The notes: a model not told the origin generated them from the letters alone. A DNA stretch of 35,591 nucleotides from an uncultured Faecalibacterium sp. (GCA_934547065.1 CAKTEF010000018.1:1-35591), one strand, 5' to 3'. Shown: positions 1 to 9,111, numbered from the stretch's first letter. Program-made: numbers and translations.

Positions 1-16
1 ACCATTTTTACTACTG

Positions 17-45
17 TTGCGAGAAAAGATATGCGATTTTATACT
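17..45 (+). promoter_or_regulatory. putative promoter for the tyrosine phosphatase gene
   Basis: TTGCGA (17-22) and TATACT (40-45) are separated by 17 bases, a good sigma-A-type match in an AT-rich stretch upstream of the first gene. A short inverted repeat (tttactac near 7-14, gtagtaaa near 65-72) spans the expected start of transcription. The function is inferred from consensus only. Confidence 0.5.
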
Positions 46-154
46 ACTTTATGCCATGAAAATGGTAGTAAATAGACGATGGTTGAGTTTCTTTGGATGT
101 TGGCGAAAGCCGAAAAACCTAGGAATCAAGCCACTTTTCGGGAGATTTTGAAGG

Positions 155-607
155 ATGCAAAAAGTCTTGTTTATTTGCCACGGCAACATCTGCCGCAGCC
201 CGATGGCGGAATTTGTGATGAAAGATCTCGTGTACAAGGCCGGGCTTTCCGGCCAGTTCGAGATTGCATCCGCTGCCACCAGCACCGAGGAGATCGGCAA
301 CCCGGTCTACCCGCCTGCCCGGCAGAAGCTGGCCGAGCACGGCATCTCCTGTGCGGGCAAGACGGCACGGCAGATGACCCGGCAGGATTACGAAACGTAC
401 GACTACCTGATCGCCATGGACCACAACAATCTGCGCAACATGGCACGCTTTGTGGGCAGCGACCCGGCGCACAAGGTATCGCTGCTGATGGATCACACCC
501 GCCGCCCCGGCGATGTGGCCGACCCATGGTATACCGGCGACTTTGATGCCACCTGGCAGGATGTCTCCGAGGGCTGCGCCGCACTGCTCCGCGAGCTGTG
601 CCCGTAA
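155..607 (+). CDS. low molecular weight protein-tyrosine phosphatase
   Basis: A 150-residue cytoplasmic phosphatase that removes phosphate from tyrosine residues through a cysteinyl-phosphate intermediate. The P-loop C8-x5-R14-S15 (CHGNICRS) lies right at the N-terminus as in all LMW-PTPs, and the general acid sits in D123-P-W-Y (DPWYTGDF). Length is normal for the family. GGGAG near 140-144 supports the ATG at 155. No tyrosine kinase or capsule gene is adjacent, so the substrate cannot be read from context. It lies 69 bp upstream of adenine deaminase on the same strand with no terminator between them, so co-transcription is possible. Confidence 0.95.
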   Translation: MQKVLFICHGNICRSPMAEFVMKDLVYKAGLSGQFEIASAATSTEEIGNPVYPPARQKLAEHGISCAGKTARQMTRQDYETYDYLIAMDHNNLRNMARFVGSDPAHKVSLLMDHTRRPGDVADPWYTGDFDATWQDVSEGCAALLRELCP

Positions 608-676
608 GCCGCATCTTTTGTGAAGTTTTCCAGTGTTGATTCGACCTTTTGATAACATGATCCGGAGGAAACTGCG

Positions 677-2416
677 ATGAAACCTGAGACTCTGCGCACG
701 CAAATCCTGGCTGCCACCGGCAGCACACCCACCGACCTTGTGCTGAAAAACGCACGCATCGTCAATGTGTTCACCAACGAGATCGAAGCCGGGGATGTTG
801 CCATCCACAACGGCCAGATCGTTGGTGTAGGCAGCTATTCCGGCCGCACCGAGATCGACCTGCATGGGAAGTATCTCTGCCCCGGCCTGATCGACGGTCA
901 CATCCACATTGAAAGCTCGATGCTCTGCGGCCCGGCCTTTGAACAGGCCGTTCTGCCCCACGGCACCGTTGCAGTGGTCACCGACCCGCACGAAATCTCC
1001 AATGTGGCCGGAACCACCGGGCTGGAATTCATGCTGGAAACGACCAAAGACCTCCGGCTCTCGGTCTATTTCATGCTGCCATCCTGCGTACCGTCCACGG
1101 ACCTGGACGAAGCCGGTGCGGTGCTGGAAGCAAAGGAGCTGCTCCCCTATTACACCCATCCGCGCGTTCTGGGGCTGGCCGAACTGATGAACTCCTATGG
1201 CACCGTCCAGGGGGACCCCAAAATTTTGCAGAAGATCTGCGACTGCATCCAGGCGGGCAAGCATATCGACGGCCACGCGCCGTTCCTCAGCGGGAAAGCT
1301 CTGAACGCCTACATCACCGCCGGGGTGGAATCTGACCACGAGTGCTCCACCCTGCCGGAAGCCATGGAAAAGCTCCGCCGCGGCCAGTACGTCATGGTGC
1401 GCGAGGGCACAGCGGCCCGGAACATGGAGGCCCTGCTGCCGCTGTTCCGGGAATCTTTGTGCGAGCGCTGCATGATCGTGACCGACGACAAACACCCCGG
1501 CCCCCTGCTCCGGGAGGGCCATGTGGATGCCCTGATCCGGAAAGCCGTGGCGGCCGGGGTGGACCCGATCGTTGCGATCAAGATGGGCAGCCTGATCCCT
1601 GCCCGCTATTTTGGGCTGAAGCACAACGGAGCCGTTGCACCCGGCTATGCCGCCGACCTGGTCGTTGTCTCGGACCTGGAACATTTCAACGTGGAGCAGG
1701 TCTACAAAAACGGCGATCTGGCTGCGGAAAACGGTGTCATGCTGCACCCTGCCCCGCTTTCATTTGACGAAGCCCGGTTCGCCCCGGTACTGAATTCTTT
1801 CTCCATGGACGAGATCACGCTCCGGGATCTGGAGCTGAAAGAGACCGGCAGCCATCAGCGTGTCATCTGCCTGACCCCCCACGAACTTCTGACCACCGAG
1901 CGCATCGTGCCGTTCCGGCAGCATCCGGGCACCGCCCCCGGCGTGGATGTGGAGCATCAGATCGTAAAGCTGGCTGTCTTTGAGCGGCACCGCCATTCCG
2001 GCCATGTAGGGCTGGGGTTTTTGGGCAATTATGGTCTGAAATGCGGTGCGGTGGCTTCCAGCATTGCTCACGACTCCCACAATCTGATCGTGGCAGGCAC
2101 CAACGATGCCGACATGGTGCTGGCAGGCAACGCCGTGCGCCGGAACAAGGGCGGTCTGGCCTTTGCGGCCAACGGGGTCGTGCTGGGCACGCTGGCTCTC
2201 CCCGTTGCCGGGCTGATGAGCCTGGACTCTGCGGAAGAAGTGGATGCTGCCCTGCACACACTGAAAGAGCAGTTGAAAGAATATGGCATTGCCGATGGGA
2301 TCGACCCTTTCATGACGCTGGCCTTTGTCAGCCTGCCGGTCATCCCCAGGCTGCGGCTGAACACCTACGGCGTGGTGGATGTGGACCGGCAGAAGATCCT
2401 GCCCGCTGTGTTCTGA
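677..2416 (+). CDS. ade: adenine deaminase
   Basis: A 579-residue amidohydrolase that converts adenine to hypoxanthine and ammonia in purine salvage. The N-terminal part carries the metal-binding HxH of the amidohydrolase superfamily (GHIHIESS, about residues 74-81), then the barrel with [10 protein letters not shown] and the C-terminal adenine deaminase domain ([23 protein letters not shown]). Length matches bacterial Ade (about 570-590 residues). GGAGG at 662-666, eight bases before the ATG, fixes the start. No purine riboswitch is evident in the 69-bp upstream gap. It may be transcribed with the phosphatase. Confidence 0.96.
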   Translation: MKPETLRTQILAATGSTPTDLVLKNARIVNVFTNEIEAGDVAIHNGQIVGVGSYSGRTEIDLHGKYLCPGLIDGHIHIESSMLCGPAFEQAVLPHGTVAVVTDPHEISNVAGTTGLEFMLETTKDLRLSVYFMLPSCVPSTDLDEAGAVLEAKELLPYYTHPRVLGLAELMNSYGTVQGDPKILQKICDCIQAGKHIDGHAPFLSGKALNAYITAGVESDHECSTLPEAMEKLRRGQYVMVREGTAARNMEALLPLFRESLCERCMIVTDDKHPGPLLREGHVDALIRKAVAAGVDPIVAIKMGSLIPARYFGLKHNGAVAPGYAADLVVVSDLEHFNVEQVYKNGDLAAENGVMLHPAPLSFDEARFAPVLNSFSMDEITLRDLELKETGSHQRVICLTPHELLTTERIVPFRQHPGTAPGVDVEHQIVKLAVFERHRHSGHVGLGFLGNYGLKCGAVASSIAHDSHNLIVAGTNDADMVLAGNAVRRNKGGLAFAANGVVLGTLALPVAGLMSLDSAEEVDAALHTLKEQLKEYGIADGIDPFMTLAFVSLPVIPRLRLNTYGVVDVDRQKILPAVF

Positions 2417-2452
2417 CCGTTCGGCAGAAATCGGATGAAAAGAGAAACCGCC

Positions 2453-2604
2453 ATGATGTACACGATGCACACCGATTCCCTGCCATCATCCCCTGCCACC
2501 GCGTAATCGGTGCCGGCGGCAGCCTGACCGGGTATGCGGGCGGCATCGACAAAAAAGCAGCGCTGCTGACGCTGGAACGGGCTGCCGCACTACGGAAGAT
2601 CCGC
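2453..2604 (+). pseudogene. ogt: collapsed methylated-DNA-protein cysteine methyltransferase (ogt) remnant
   Basis: Two scraps of an O6-alkylguanine-DNA alkyltransferase lie close together in different frames. From ATG 2453 the frame reads MMYTMHTDS, which resembles the usual Ogt N-terminus. From about 2476, in another frame, comes the active-site region and C-terminus: [20 protein letters not shown] then [11 protein letters not shown], with the acceptor cysteine in PCHRV. About 100 or more residues in between are missing. The simplest reading is an internal out-of-frame deletion. The C-terminal match is strong; the N-terminal assignment is my inference from a short resemblance. The remnant directly follows ade and ends at a terminator. 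Confidence 0.8.
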
Positions 2605-2629
2605 GTCACATCGATCGGAATAAGCGCAA

Positions 2630-2680
2630 AGCGGCCGTTTCCTCTCCTGTGCGGAGAAACGAAACGGCCGCTCTTTATTT
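2630..2680. terminator. bidirectional terminator between ade/ogt remnant and araC-type gene
   Basis: The 12-bp arms at 2630-2641 and 2661-2672 are exactly complementary and enclose a second small hairpin (tctcc/ggaga). A T-rich tract follows on the plus strand. It overlaps the stop codon of the minus-strand AraC gene, so it can serve both convergent genes. Confidence 0.85.
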
Positions 2681-3532
2681 TTTCCGGTATTCCCGCGGTG
2701 TCATGCCGAAGTGTTCCTTGAACGCCCGGTTGAAATAGGATAACGTTTCAAACCCGCACCGGGAAGCGATGGTCAGCACGGTTTCGTCCGTGGTATGCAG
2801 CGCTTCGGCGGCGGCGTTCAGGCGGTACTCGTTCAAATACGCGATGAAGCTTTGTCCCGTCATCTGCCGGAACCACCGCATGAAATGACTGGCGCTGCAG
2901 GAGCAGACCCTTGCGGCATCCGCGACCCGGAGTTCTTCGGCATAGTGGGCAGAAAGCCATTGCAGAACCGTTTTTAACCGCCGGGTGTCGGCGGTCTCCG
3001 TGGGGAGCTGCTGTTTTCCCTGCGCAATGAGCAGGGCCAGAAAGCGCAGCAGCTCCCCTTTTACGATCAGTTCATAGCCGGGGCGTTTGGCGCGGTTGGC
3101 ATCTTCCACCTCCCGCAGACAAGCCGCAGCGGGAAGATAGCACAGATCATTCGGTGTCAGATGCCCGGTCAGCGCCAGCCGCCCGCTTTGCAGCGGAAAA
3201 ATATACTTTTCTGCGCACAGGTCTCCCGCACCGCCCAGAAGTTCCAGTTCAAAGATAATGTTTTCGTACTCCATGGACTGCCCCTCGGCCTGCCGCAGGG
3301 CATGAAGGGTGCCGGGCGTAAAAATAAAAATGTCCCCCATGCGGGCCGGGTAGGTCACAGCTCCCATCTGCACCACCCCCGCACCCCGCTTGACAAAGAC
3401 CAGCTCCATGCTGTCGTGCCAGTGGAGCGCCACCTGCGGGAAATCCCCCGGAATGGTGCAGGGATAAAGGTTGAACGGGAACCGCACGGCTCCGTGCTGC
3501 TTTGTCTCCTGCAAAGAAGTCAGGTTCTGCAT
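2675..3532 (-). CDS. AraC family transcriptional regulator with cupin sensor domain
   Basis: A 285-residue regulator. The N-terminal third is an AraC-binding cupin fold ([35 protein letters not shown]). The last about 95 residues hold the two AraC helix-turn-helix motifs, with [21 protein letters not shown] and the family signature [20 protein letters not shown] then [18 protein letters not shown] about 6 bases upstream supports the ATG at 3532. It is divergent from glycogen phosphorylase across 129 bp, so control of that gene, perhaps by a sugar, is a reasonable inference, but the ligand is unknown. Confidence 0.93.
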   Translation of the reverse strand: MQNLTSLQETKQHGAVRFPFNLYPCTIPGDFPQVALHWHDSMELVFVKRGAGVVQMGAVTYPARMGDIFIFTPGTLHALRQAEGQSMEYENIIFELELLGGAGDLCAEKYIFPLQSGRLALTGHLTPNDLCYLPAAACLREVEDANRAKRPGYELIVKGELLRFLALLIAQGKQQLPTETADTRRLKTVLQWLSAHYAEELRVADAARVCSCSASHFMRWFRQMTGQSFIAYLNEYRLNAAAEALHTTDETVLTIASRCGFETLSYFNRAFKEHFGMTPREYRKK

Positions 3533-3554
3533 GTTCTCACCTCCTGATGATCGG

Positions 3555-3584
3555 ATTGTACCACAATTTGCACCGATTCGGCAA
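3555..3584 (-). promoter_or_regulatory. putative promoter of the AraC regulator
   Basis: Read on the minus strand: TTGCCG (3584-3579), an 18-base spacer, TACAAT (3560-3555), just upstream of the AraC ribosome binding site. It lies in the divergent region shared with glycogen phosphorylase, so an AraC site here could act on both genes. Confidence 0.45.
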
Positions 3585-3661
3585 GATTTTGATTGTTTTC
3601 TGTGGTATATCTTGTGGCAGAGATGTCAAACCTGCTTTCCGTATCAAAGGAGGATCTGTTT

Positions 3662-5923
3662 ATGAACTTCACCGAAACGTTACAGAATCTCACCGGCAGG
3701 CCGCTGGCCGACTGCACGAATCAGGAGCTGTACCTTGCTCTGCTGGAACTCGTCCGGCAGAAAAGTGCGGACCGGATCCAGCCTGTCACCGGCCGCAAGC
3801 TGTACTATATCAGCGCCGAGTTCCTCATCGGCAAGCTGCTGTCCAACAACCTCATCAATCTGGGGCTGTACGATGAAGTCCGGGATGCTCTGGCCGCTGC
3901 GGGCAAGAGCCTGTCCGACATTGAAGAAGTGGAGCCGGAGCCCTCTCTGGGCAACGGCGGTCTGGGCCGTCTGGCCGCCTGCTTCCTGGATTCGCTGGCA
4001 ACCCTGAACCTGCCCGGGGACGGCGTGGGCCTGCGGTATCACTTCGGCCTGTTCCACCAGTCCTTTGAAAACGGCATGCAGAACGAGAAGCCGGACCCGT
4101 GGCTGACCGCCCACAGCTGGGCCGAAAAGACCGACATCACCTACCCGGTGGAGCTGGCCGGCAAGGAATACACGGCACGCCTGTACAAGCTGGCCGTCAC
4201 TGGCTATGAGGGCCGCACCAACACCCTGAACCTGTTCGACCTCGACACCATTGATGAGAGCATCGTCCACGACGGCATCACCTTTGACAAAACCGCCATC
4301 GACAAGAACCTGACCCTGTTCCTCTACCCGGATGACTCCGACGAGGCAGGCCGCCGCCTGCGGGTGTACCAGCAGTATCTGATGGTCTCCGCCGGTGCTC
4401 AGCTGATCCTTGCCGAGTGTGCCGCCCGCGGCTGCAATTATCACGACCTGGCCGACTATGCCGCCATCCAGATCAATGACACCCATCCCAGCATGGTCAT
4501 CCCGGAACTCATCCGCCTGCTGGGCGAAAAGGGCATCGAATTTGAGGAAGCCGTAAAGATCGTCACCAAGACCTGCGCCTACACCAACCACACCATTCTG
4601 GCCGAAGCGCTGGAAAAGTGGCCCCGCGCCTATCTGGATGCCGTGGTGCCCCAGCTGATGCCCATTCTCGAAAAACTGGATAAACTGGCCCGCACCCGCA
4701 CCAAGGACGAGAGCCTTGCCATCATCGACAAGGACGACCGGGTACACATGGCCCACATGGACATCCACTTCACCCACTCCACCAACGGCGTGGCGGCGCT
4801 GCACACCGAGATCCTGAAAAACTCCGAGCTGCATGGCTTCTATGAACTGTACCCGGAAAAGTTCAATAACAAGACCAACGGCATCACGTTCCGCCGCTGG
4901 CTGCTGGAGTGCGACCCCCGCCTGACCGCCGAACTGGAAAAGCGCATCGGCTCCGGTTTCCGCAAGGATGCCGCCGAGCTGGAAAAGCTGCTGGCCTTTG
5001 CGGATGACGAGACCGTGCTCAACGAGCTGACCGCCGTGAAAAAAGCCAACAAGGAAGCCCTTGCCGACTGGCTGCTGCGCACCCAGAACGTAAAAGTGAA
5101 CACCGAGGCCCTGTTCGACATCCAGTCCAAGCGTCTGCATGAGTACAAGCGCCAGCAGCTGAACCTGCTGTACCTCATCCACCAGTATTACGAGATCAAG
5201 GCAGGCCATCTGCCCGCCGTGCCGCTGGTGAGCATCTTCGGTGCCAAGGCTGCCCCGGCCTACACCATCGCAAAGGACATCATCCACGCCCTGCTGACCC
5301 TCTCGAACGTCATTGCTGCCGATCCGGAAGTGTCCCAGTGGCTTCAGGTGGTGTTCGTGGAAAATTATAACGTCACCGCCGCCGAGAAGCTCATCCCGGC
5401 CTGCGACCTGTCGGAGCAGATCAGCCTTGCCTCCAAGGAAGCCTCCGGCACCGGCAACATGAAATTCATGCTGAACGGTGCGCTGACGCTGGGCACCATG
5501 GACGGTGCCAATGTGGAGATCAGCCAGCAGGTGGGCGAAAATAATATTTATATCTTCGGCCAGACCTCGGATCAGGTCATCCACCGTTACGCCGTCGGTG
5601 ATTATGTCGCTGCCCAGTGGTATGAGGGCGATCCCAATCTCCGCCGCGCCATCGACTTTCTCACCGGGCCGGAGATGCTGGCCGCCGGTCATGCCGAGAA
5701 TCTGACCCGCCTGCATGACGAACTGATCCACAAAGACTGGTTCCAGACTCTGCCGGACTTCAACGCCTACGTGGTGCGCAAAGGACAGGCCCTCAGTGAT
5801 TACGCCTGCGACCCCATGGGCTGGCGCAAAAAGTGCCTAGTGAACATCGCCAAGGCCGGCATGTTCTCCTCCGACCGCACCATTGCCGAGTATAACCGCG
5901 ACATCTGGCATCTGGGCAAATAA
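3662..5923 (+). CDS. glgP: glycogen/maltodextrin phosphorylase (GT35)
   Basis: A 753-residue PLP enzyme that releases glucose 1-phosphate from the ends of alpha-1,4-glucans. Family blocks in order: [34 protein letters not shown], the substrate region [31 protein letters not shown], and the PLP site [20 protein letters not shown] with the Schiff-base lysine at about K601. AAAGGAGG at 3646-3653 selects ATG 3662, although the frame is open upstream to 3593. It is shorter than typical phosphorylases (about 800 residues), partly because the beta-rich stretch after about residue 160 is reduced. No other glg gene is adjacent. Confidence 0.95.
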   Translation: MNFTETLQNLTGRPLADCTNQELYLALLELVRQKSADRIQPVTGRKLYYISAEFLIGKLLSNNLINLGLYDEVRDALAAAGKSLSDIEEVEPEPSLGNGGLGRLAACFLDSLATLNLPGDGVGLRYHFGLFHQSFENGMQNEKPDPWLTAHSWAEKTDITYPVELAGKEYTARLYKLAVTGYEGRTNTLNLFDLDTIDESIVHDGITFDKTAIDKNLTLFLYPDDSDEAGRRLRVYQQYLMVSAGAQLILAECAARGCNYHDLADYAAIQINDTHPSMVIPELIRLLGEKGIEFEEAVKIVTKTCAYTNHTILAEALEKWPRAYLDAVVPQLMPILEKLDKLARTRTKDESLAIIDKDDRVHMAHMDIHFTHSTNGVAALHTEILKNSELHGFYELYPEKFNNKTNGITFRRWLLECDPRLTAELEKRIGSGFRKDAAELEKLLAFADDETVLNELTAVKKANKEALADWLLRTQNVKVNTEALFDIQSKRLHEYKRQQLNLLYLIHQYYEIKAGHLPAVPLVSIFGAKAAPAYTIAKDIIHALLTLSNVIAADPEVSQWLQVVFVENYNVTAAEKLIPACDLSEQISLASKEASGTGNMKFMLNGALTLGTMDGANVEISQQVGENNIYIFGQTSDQVIHRYAVGDYVAAQWYEGDPNLRRAIDFLTGPEMLAAGHAENLTRLHDELIHKDWFQTLPDFNAYVVRKGQALSDYACDPMGWRKKCLVNIAKAGMFSSDRTIAEYNRDIWHLGK

Positions 5924-6195
5924 TCCGATCTGAGCCTGCGTTCTCATCCACCATGCCAAAACCCGCCCGGTCTATCTTGAAAAAAGCCTTTTGGAAAATT
6001 ATAGCAGTTTGCGTTTTGAATGCACAAGCAACAGCCGCAAACTGCATATCGCAAAGATGCCGTTTTGATCGGCACTATTTTTGAAAATTGCGATACAATG
6101 TCACCCCGGGATCCTATGAAGATCTGGGGGATGGCATACCAGCCGGTGGAAAGCATTGAAGCGATCCTGGATGCCGCCAGGCTGTGATAATGACC

Positions 6196-6244
6196 AAGTT
6201 TCCGTTGTCTTTCAGAAAAAACTCTTGACAACGGAAACTTTTTT
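6196..6244 (+). terminator. 14-bp perfect inverted repeat with T-run, overlapping the tetR promoter
   Basis: aagtttccgttgtc at 6196-6209 is perfectly complementary to 6227-6240, with a 17-base loop and six Ts at 6239-6244. The form is that of an intrinsic terminator, but the right arm contains the -35 box of the TetR promoter (TTGACA 6225-6230). It might therefore be an operator instead of, or as well as, a terminator. Confidence 0.6.
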
Positions 6245-6253
6245 GATTATAGT
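6225..6253 (+). promoter_or_regulatory. near-consensus promoter of the TetR regulator
   Basis: TTGACA (6225-6230), a 17-base spacer and TATAGT (6248-6253) make one of the strongest promoters in the window. Just downstream, ctaacaaatattag (near 6258-6271) has ctaa/ttag symmetry and could be the TetR autoregulatory site. The -35 lies inside a 14-bp inverted repeat. Confidence 0.75.
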
Positions 6254-6291
6254 AGGGCTAACAAATATTAGTTCGTAAAGGGCAAAGGAAA

Positions 6292-6921
6292 ATGGAAGAT
6301 ACCAAGCAGCGCATTCTGGAAAAATCTCTGGAACTGTTTTCGACCAAAGGATACGATGCCGTCAGTGTGGGCGAGATTGCAAAAGCAGTGGGCATCAAGG
6401 CTCCGTCGCTTTACAACCATTTCCCCAGCAAGCAGGCGATTTTTGATGCGATCCTGGAAACAACTTCGGCGCACTACCAAAAAGATACTGCTGAAATTTC
6501 GGTTCATGTACAGGATTCCCAAAAGGATATTCCGGTGTTCTCGCACATTTCGGAAGAATTGTTGGCAGAGAAAGTCCGGCAGATTTTCCTTTATTCACTG
6601 CATGACAAAACCATCAGCCAGTTCCGCCGGATGATGACGCTGGAGCAGTTCCGTTCCCCCAAATTTGCCGAACTGCTTTCCAAACGCTATGTGGATTGGA
6701 TGATCTCCTACCATGCAGGCATCTTCCGTGCGCTGGCTGCAAACGGCGAAATTCGGAACGAGGATCCGGATACACTGGCGTGGATGTATGTTTCCCCCAT
6801 CATCGTCCTGCTGAGCGTCTGCGACCGCCAGCCGGAACGAGAAGCCGAAAGCCTTGCAAAGCTGGATGCTCATGTAAAGCTGTTCTTCCGTACCTTCAAC
6901 ATCGAGGGAGGTGAAAAATAA
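6292..6921 (+). CDS. TetR/AcrR family transcriptional regulator
   Basis: A 209-residue regulator. The N-terminal TetR helix-turn-helix is clear: TKQRILEKSLELFSTKGYDA, then SVGEIAKAVGIKAPSLYNHF and SKQAIFDAIL (residues about 3-55). The C-terminal ligand domain is variable and does not identify an effector. GCAAAGGAAA precedes the ATG. Such genes usually sit beside the transporter or enzyme they repress, but here only a short scrap follows before an unrelated RNHCP gene, so the regulator looks orphaned. Confidence 0.92.
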   Translation: MEDTKQRILEKSLELFSTKGYDAVSVGEIAKAVGIKAPSLYNHFPSKQAIFDAILETTSAHYQKDTAEISVHVQDSQKDIPVFSHISEELLAEKVRQIFLYSLHDKTISQFRRMMTLEQFRSPKFAELLSKRYVDWMISYHAGIFRALAANGEIRNEDPDTLAWMYVSPIIVLLSVCDRQPEREAESLAKLDAHVKLFFRTFNIEGGEK

Positions 6922-6966
6922 AGGAATTATTGAACTTTATATTGAAGAAGAAAAAACGCCATCCAT

Positions 6967-7029
6967 GCTAAAATCAAAGGAGAGCTTTTTGAAACACACA
7001 ACATTTGCACTGGGACTTGTGGGCTGACC
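6967..7029 (+). pseudogene. possible 5' scrap of the gene formerly following tetR
   Basis: After the tetR stop a 20-codon frame runs from ATG 6967 to TGA at 7027. An internal TTG at 6991 is preceded by aaaggagag and reads KHTTFALGLVG, which looks like the start of a small membrane protein and then stops. Loss of the rest by deletion is an inference; it could equally be chance. An imperfect inverted repeat (gggagg...cctccc, about 7029-7064) follows. Confidence 0.25.
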
Positions 7030-7102
7030 GGGAGGTCTGGCAAATACCACAAGCCACTCCTCCCGAAGACGAACAGACACAATTCTTCAGGAGGACGATA
7101 CC

Positions 7103-7528
7103 ATGAATCGTGAAAATAAACGCAAGACCTTTGAAAAAGGTTACTATAAGACCCACGCCTGCAACGACACCTTTACCTGCAAAGTCTGCGGACGGGTCTG
7201 CACCCCGCAAAATGCCGGCAGCGACCACCGCAACCATTGCCCCAACTGCCTGTCCAGCCTTCATGTGGACGAAGAACCCGGCGACCGAGCCTCCGACTGC
7301 GGCGGCATTATGGAGCCGGTGGCCGTCTGGGTACGCAAGGGCGGCGAATGGGCCATCATCCACCGCTGCAAACGCTGCGGAAAACTCAGCTCCAACCGGG
7401 TGGCAGCAGACGACAACCCCATGAAGCTCATGAGCATTGCCATGAAACCGCTCTGTGAGCCGCCGTTCCCGCTGGACTACATCGAGGAAATGACCGCCTT
7501 GATGGGCGGCGATGGACGGATGCGGTAA
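7103..7528 (+). CDS. RNHCP domain zinc-ribbon protein
   Basis: A 141-residue protein of the RNHCP family (PF12647), named after its R-N-H-C-P signature, seen here in DHRNHCPNCLSSLHVD. Four Cys pairs suit zinc binding: CxxC in FTCKVCGRVC, CPNC in the signature, and CKRCGK near residue 92. The family is of unknown function, though the zinc-ribbon layout suggests nucleic acid or ribosome contacts (inference). AGGAGG eight bases upstream fixes the ATG at 7103. It ends at a strong terminator and appears monocistronic. Confidence 0.9.
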   Translation: MNRENKRKTFEKGYYKTHACNDTFTCKVCGRVCTPQNAGSDHRNHCPNCLSSLHVDEEPGDRASDCGGIMEPVAVWVRKGGEWAIIHRCKRCGKLSSNRVAADDNPMKLMSIAMKPLCEPPFPLDYIEEMTALMGGDGRMR

Positions 7529-7549
7529 GCCGCAGCCAAACATGAAACG

Positions 7550-7591
7550 GCCGCTGTGTCGGAGAAATGCTCTGCGACACAGCGGCTTTTT
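7550..7591 (+). terminator. intrinsic terminator after RNHCP gene
   Basis: The 12-bp arms 7550-7561 and 7575-7586 (gccgctgtgtcg / cgacacagcggc) are exactly complementary and are followed by TTTTT at 7587-7591. Confidence 0.88.
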
Positions 7592-7694
7592 GCAGCTTAC
7601 CCCCTGGTTTTTACAGCTTGCGGCTCACAGCGTGGAACATCCGGGCACTGTGTGCTATATTCTTTACAGGGAAAGAAGTTAGGAGGACGCTTCG

Positions 7695-8444
7695 ATGGAG
7701 TATATCCGAATCACCAAAGAAAACATCGACAAGGAACACATCTGTTGTGCCATGTCCGGCCAACAGAGCCTTGCCAAGAAAGAATGGCTCAAGCAGCGCT
7801 TTGAGGAGGGGCTTGTTTTTTACCGCAGTGCAGAGCGCGGTAAATGCTTTATCGAGTACATCCCGGCCGAAAACGCATGGGTGCCCATGGATGCGGCAGG
7901 CTGGCTTTATATCAACTGCCTGTGGGTCTCCGGCTCCCTGAAAGGGCACGGCTATTCCGGTGAGCTGTTGGAAGAATGCCTTCGGGATGCCAGGGCGCAG
8001 GGCAAAAATGGCGTTTGCATTCTGTGTGCAGAGGGGCGCAAACGGGAGTTTCTCGCTGACCCCAAGTTTTTGACCCATAAGGGCTTCAAGGTCTCGGACC
8101 TTTCCGATTGCGGCATCAACCTCATGTACCTGCCCCTTGTAGAGAGTGCCCAGCCGCCAAAATTCAAAGCCTGCGCCAAGCACCCCAAGGTGGAGGAAAA
8201 GGGCTTTGTCCTCTACTACACCGACCAGTGCCCCTACACCTATTATTGGGTGCCAAAGGTACAGGAGGCTGCAAAGGAACATGGGATCCCATTCAAAGCC
8301 ATCCACATCACCGAGAAAGAGACGGCTCAGAATGTGTCCGCACCGGTCACAACCTACGCATTGTTCCGGGATGGCAAATTTGTAACGCAGAGCATCCAGT
8401 CGGACAAGAAATTTTTGAAATTGGCAGCAGAATCATTGAATTAA
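7695..8444 (+). CDS. GNAT-fold protein with YoaP-like thioredoxin-fold C-terminus
   Basis: A 249-residue protein in two parts. Residues about 1-150 resemble a GNAT acetyltransferase, with YINCLWVSGSLKGHGYSGEL as the acetyl-CoA pyrophosphate loop region. Residues about 150-249 match the YoaP-like domain, beginning KGFVLYYTDQCPYTYYWVPK, a thioredoxin-like strand with a single Cys before CPYT. The ending VTTYALFRDGKFVTQSI resembles the cis-Pro region of thioredoxin folds. YoaP proteins are widespread in Firmicutes and the acceptor substrate is unknown. TTAGGAGG about 8 bases upstream supports the ATG. It is flanked by terminators on both sides, so it is transcribed alone. Confidence 0.88.
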   Translation: MEYIRITKENIDKEHICCAMSGQQSLAKKEWLKQRFEEGLVFYRSAERGKCFIEYIPAENAWVPMDAAGWLYINCLWVSGSLKGHGYSGELLEECLRDARAQGKNGVCILCAEGRKREFLADPKFLTHKGFKVSDLSDCGINLMYLPLVESAQPPKFKACAKHPKVEEKGFVLYYTDQCPYTYYWVPKVQEAAKEHGIPFKAIHITEKETAQNVSAPVTTYALFRDGKFVTQSIQSDKKFLKLAAESLN

Positions 8445-8504
8445 GCAAACGGCCAGACGCAAAGACGCAGGGTGTCCACCTTTGCGCCGTGAAAGCAAGA
8501 AAAA

Positions 8505-8548
8505 GGGCTGTTGCACTGGCTTTTATCCTTGTGCAACAGCCCCTTTTT
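8505..8548 (+). terminator. intrinsic terminator after the YoaP-like gene
   Basis: Perfect 12-bp arms at 8505-8516 and 8531-8542 (gggctgttgcac / gtgcaacagccc) are followed by CTTTTT. The -35 of the next promoter begins two bases later. Confidence 0.9.
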
Positions 8549-8549
8549 G

Positions 8550-8578
8550 TTGCAAAATGCCCGGCGGTATGGTACGAT
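8550..8578 (+). promoter_or_regulatory. putative promoter of the YhcH-like gene
   Basis: TTGCAA (8550-8555), 17 bases, TACGAT (8573-8578), placed directly between the preceding terminator and the ribosome binding site. Confidence 0.6.
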
Positions 8579-8604
8579 AAAACAAAAAACAAAGGAGCAC
8601 TTCC

Positions 8605-9111
8605 ATGATCTACGATACCCTGAACAACCTCCCCAACTATCTGGGCCTGTGCGAAAGCCTGGACAGTGTGATCGAATTCATCATGGCACGGGACATCAAC
8701 AATCTGCCCGCCGGTAAGACCCGCATCAACGGCGAAAAGGCCGTGGTCACCGTCAGCACCGTGACCCCGCAGGCCAGCGAGAAAGCGCCGTTCGTCCGGC
8801 ACGAGAATCACTTGACCCTGGAAACCGACCTGGAAGGCAGCGAGCTGTTTGAAGTCTCCCTGGGTGAGTTCAGCCCCACCAAGCCCACCGACGAAGCCGC
8901 TGATATCACGGTCGGCAGCGCGGGCACCAGCATCGCCGGGATGCTCTGCGAGGGCCGCTTCGCCCTCTATCTGGCCGGGGAGCCGTACAAATCCGGCCTG
9001 AAAGCCCAGGGCTGCGGCAAGCTGAAAAAAGCCGTGTTCCGCATGGAACTGGACGAGGATGCGGAGGACTCGATGGAACTGGACGAGGATACGGAGGACT
9101 CGGAAGAATAA
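8605..9111 (+). CDS. YhcH/YjgK/YiaL family protein with duplicated acidic tail
   Basis: A 168-residue protein. MIYDTLNNLPNYLGLCESLD, then INNLPAGKTRINGEKAVVTV, and near the end KKAVFRMEL match the YhcH/EbgC-like cupin family (DUF386) tied to sugar metabolism. The family's central metal-site block (WExH then DIQ) is altered to VRHENHLTLETD, so catalytic metal binding is doubtful. After the domain the protein ends in two copies of a ten-residue acidic unit (MELDEDAEDS / MELDEDTEDS) from a 30-bp tandem duplication. AAAGGAG precedes the ATG. The downstream small membrane gene is 12 bp away and probably co-transcribed. Confidence 0.82.
   Translation: MIYDTLNNLPNYLGLCESLDSVIEFIMARDINNLPAGKTRINGEKAVVTVSTVTPQASEKAPFVRHENHLTLETDLEGSELFEVSLGEFSPTKPTDEAADITVGSAGTSIAGMLCEGRFALYLAGEPYKSGLKAQGCGKLKKAVFRMELDEDAEDSMELDEDTEDSEE
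9043..9102 (+). repeat. 30-bp tandem duplication in the YhcH-like gene
   Basis: 9043-9072 and 9073-9102 are identical except for one transition (g at 9061, a at 9091). The unit is in frame and doubles an acidic C-terminal segment. This looks like a recent slippage or duplication event. Confidence 0.95.

Larger units (their letters stand above)
5924..6291. other. 368-bp AT-richer intergenic region with hairpin and possible gene scrap
   Basis: No intact gene is visible. It holds a TTGAAA-17-TATAGC promoter-like pair (about 5978-6006), a perfect 10-bp inverted repeat (6004-6013 and 6036-6045), and a short in-frame stretch near 6119-6187 reading KIWGMAYQPVESIEAILD then AARL and stop, which looks like the tail of a deleted protein of unknown family. 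The 3' part carries the palindrome and promoter of the TetR gene. No clear terminator follows glgP. Confidence 0.4.

Noticed and set aside
79..546. Plus-strand frame starting before the phosphatase gene
   Set aside because: It overlaps the phosphatase in another frame, with no motif and an Arg/Pro/Gln-rich shadow tail.
119..1747. 542-codon open frame on the minus strand opposite the phosphatase and adenine deaminase genes
   Set aside because: It is a shadow of GC-rich coding sequence: rich in His, Gly, Val and Gln, no ribosome binding site, and it overlaps two well supported genes.
3680..5731. 683-codon open frame on the minus strand opposite glycogen phosphorylase
   Set aside because: Low-complexity composition typical of antisense frames, no motif, and complete overlap with a recognised enzyme.
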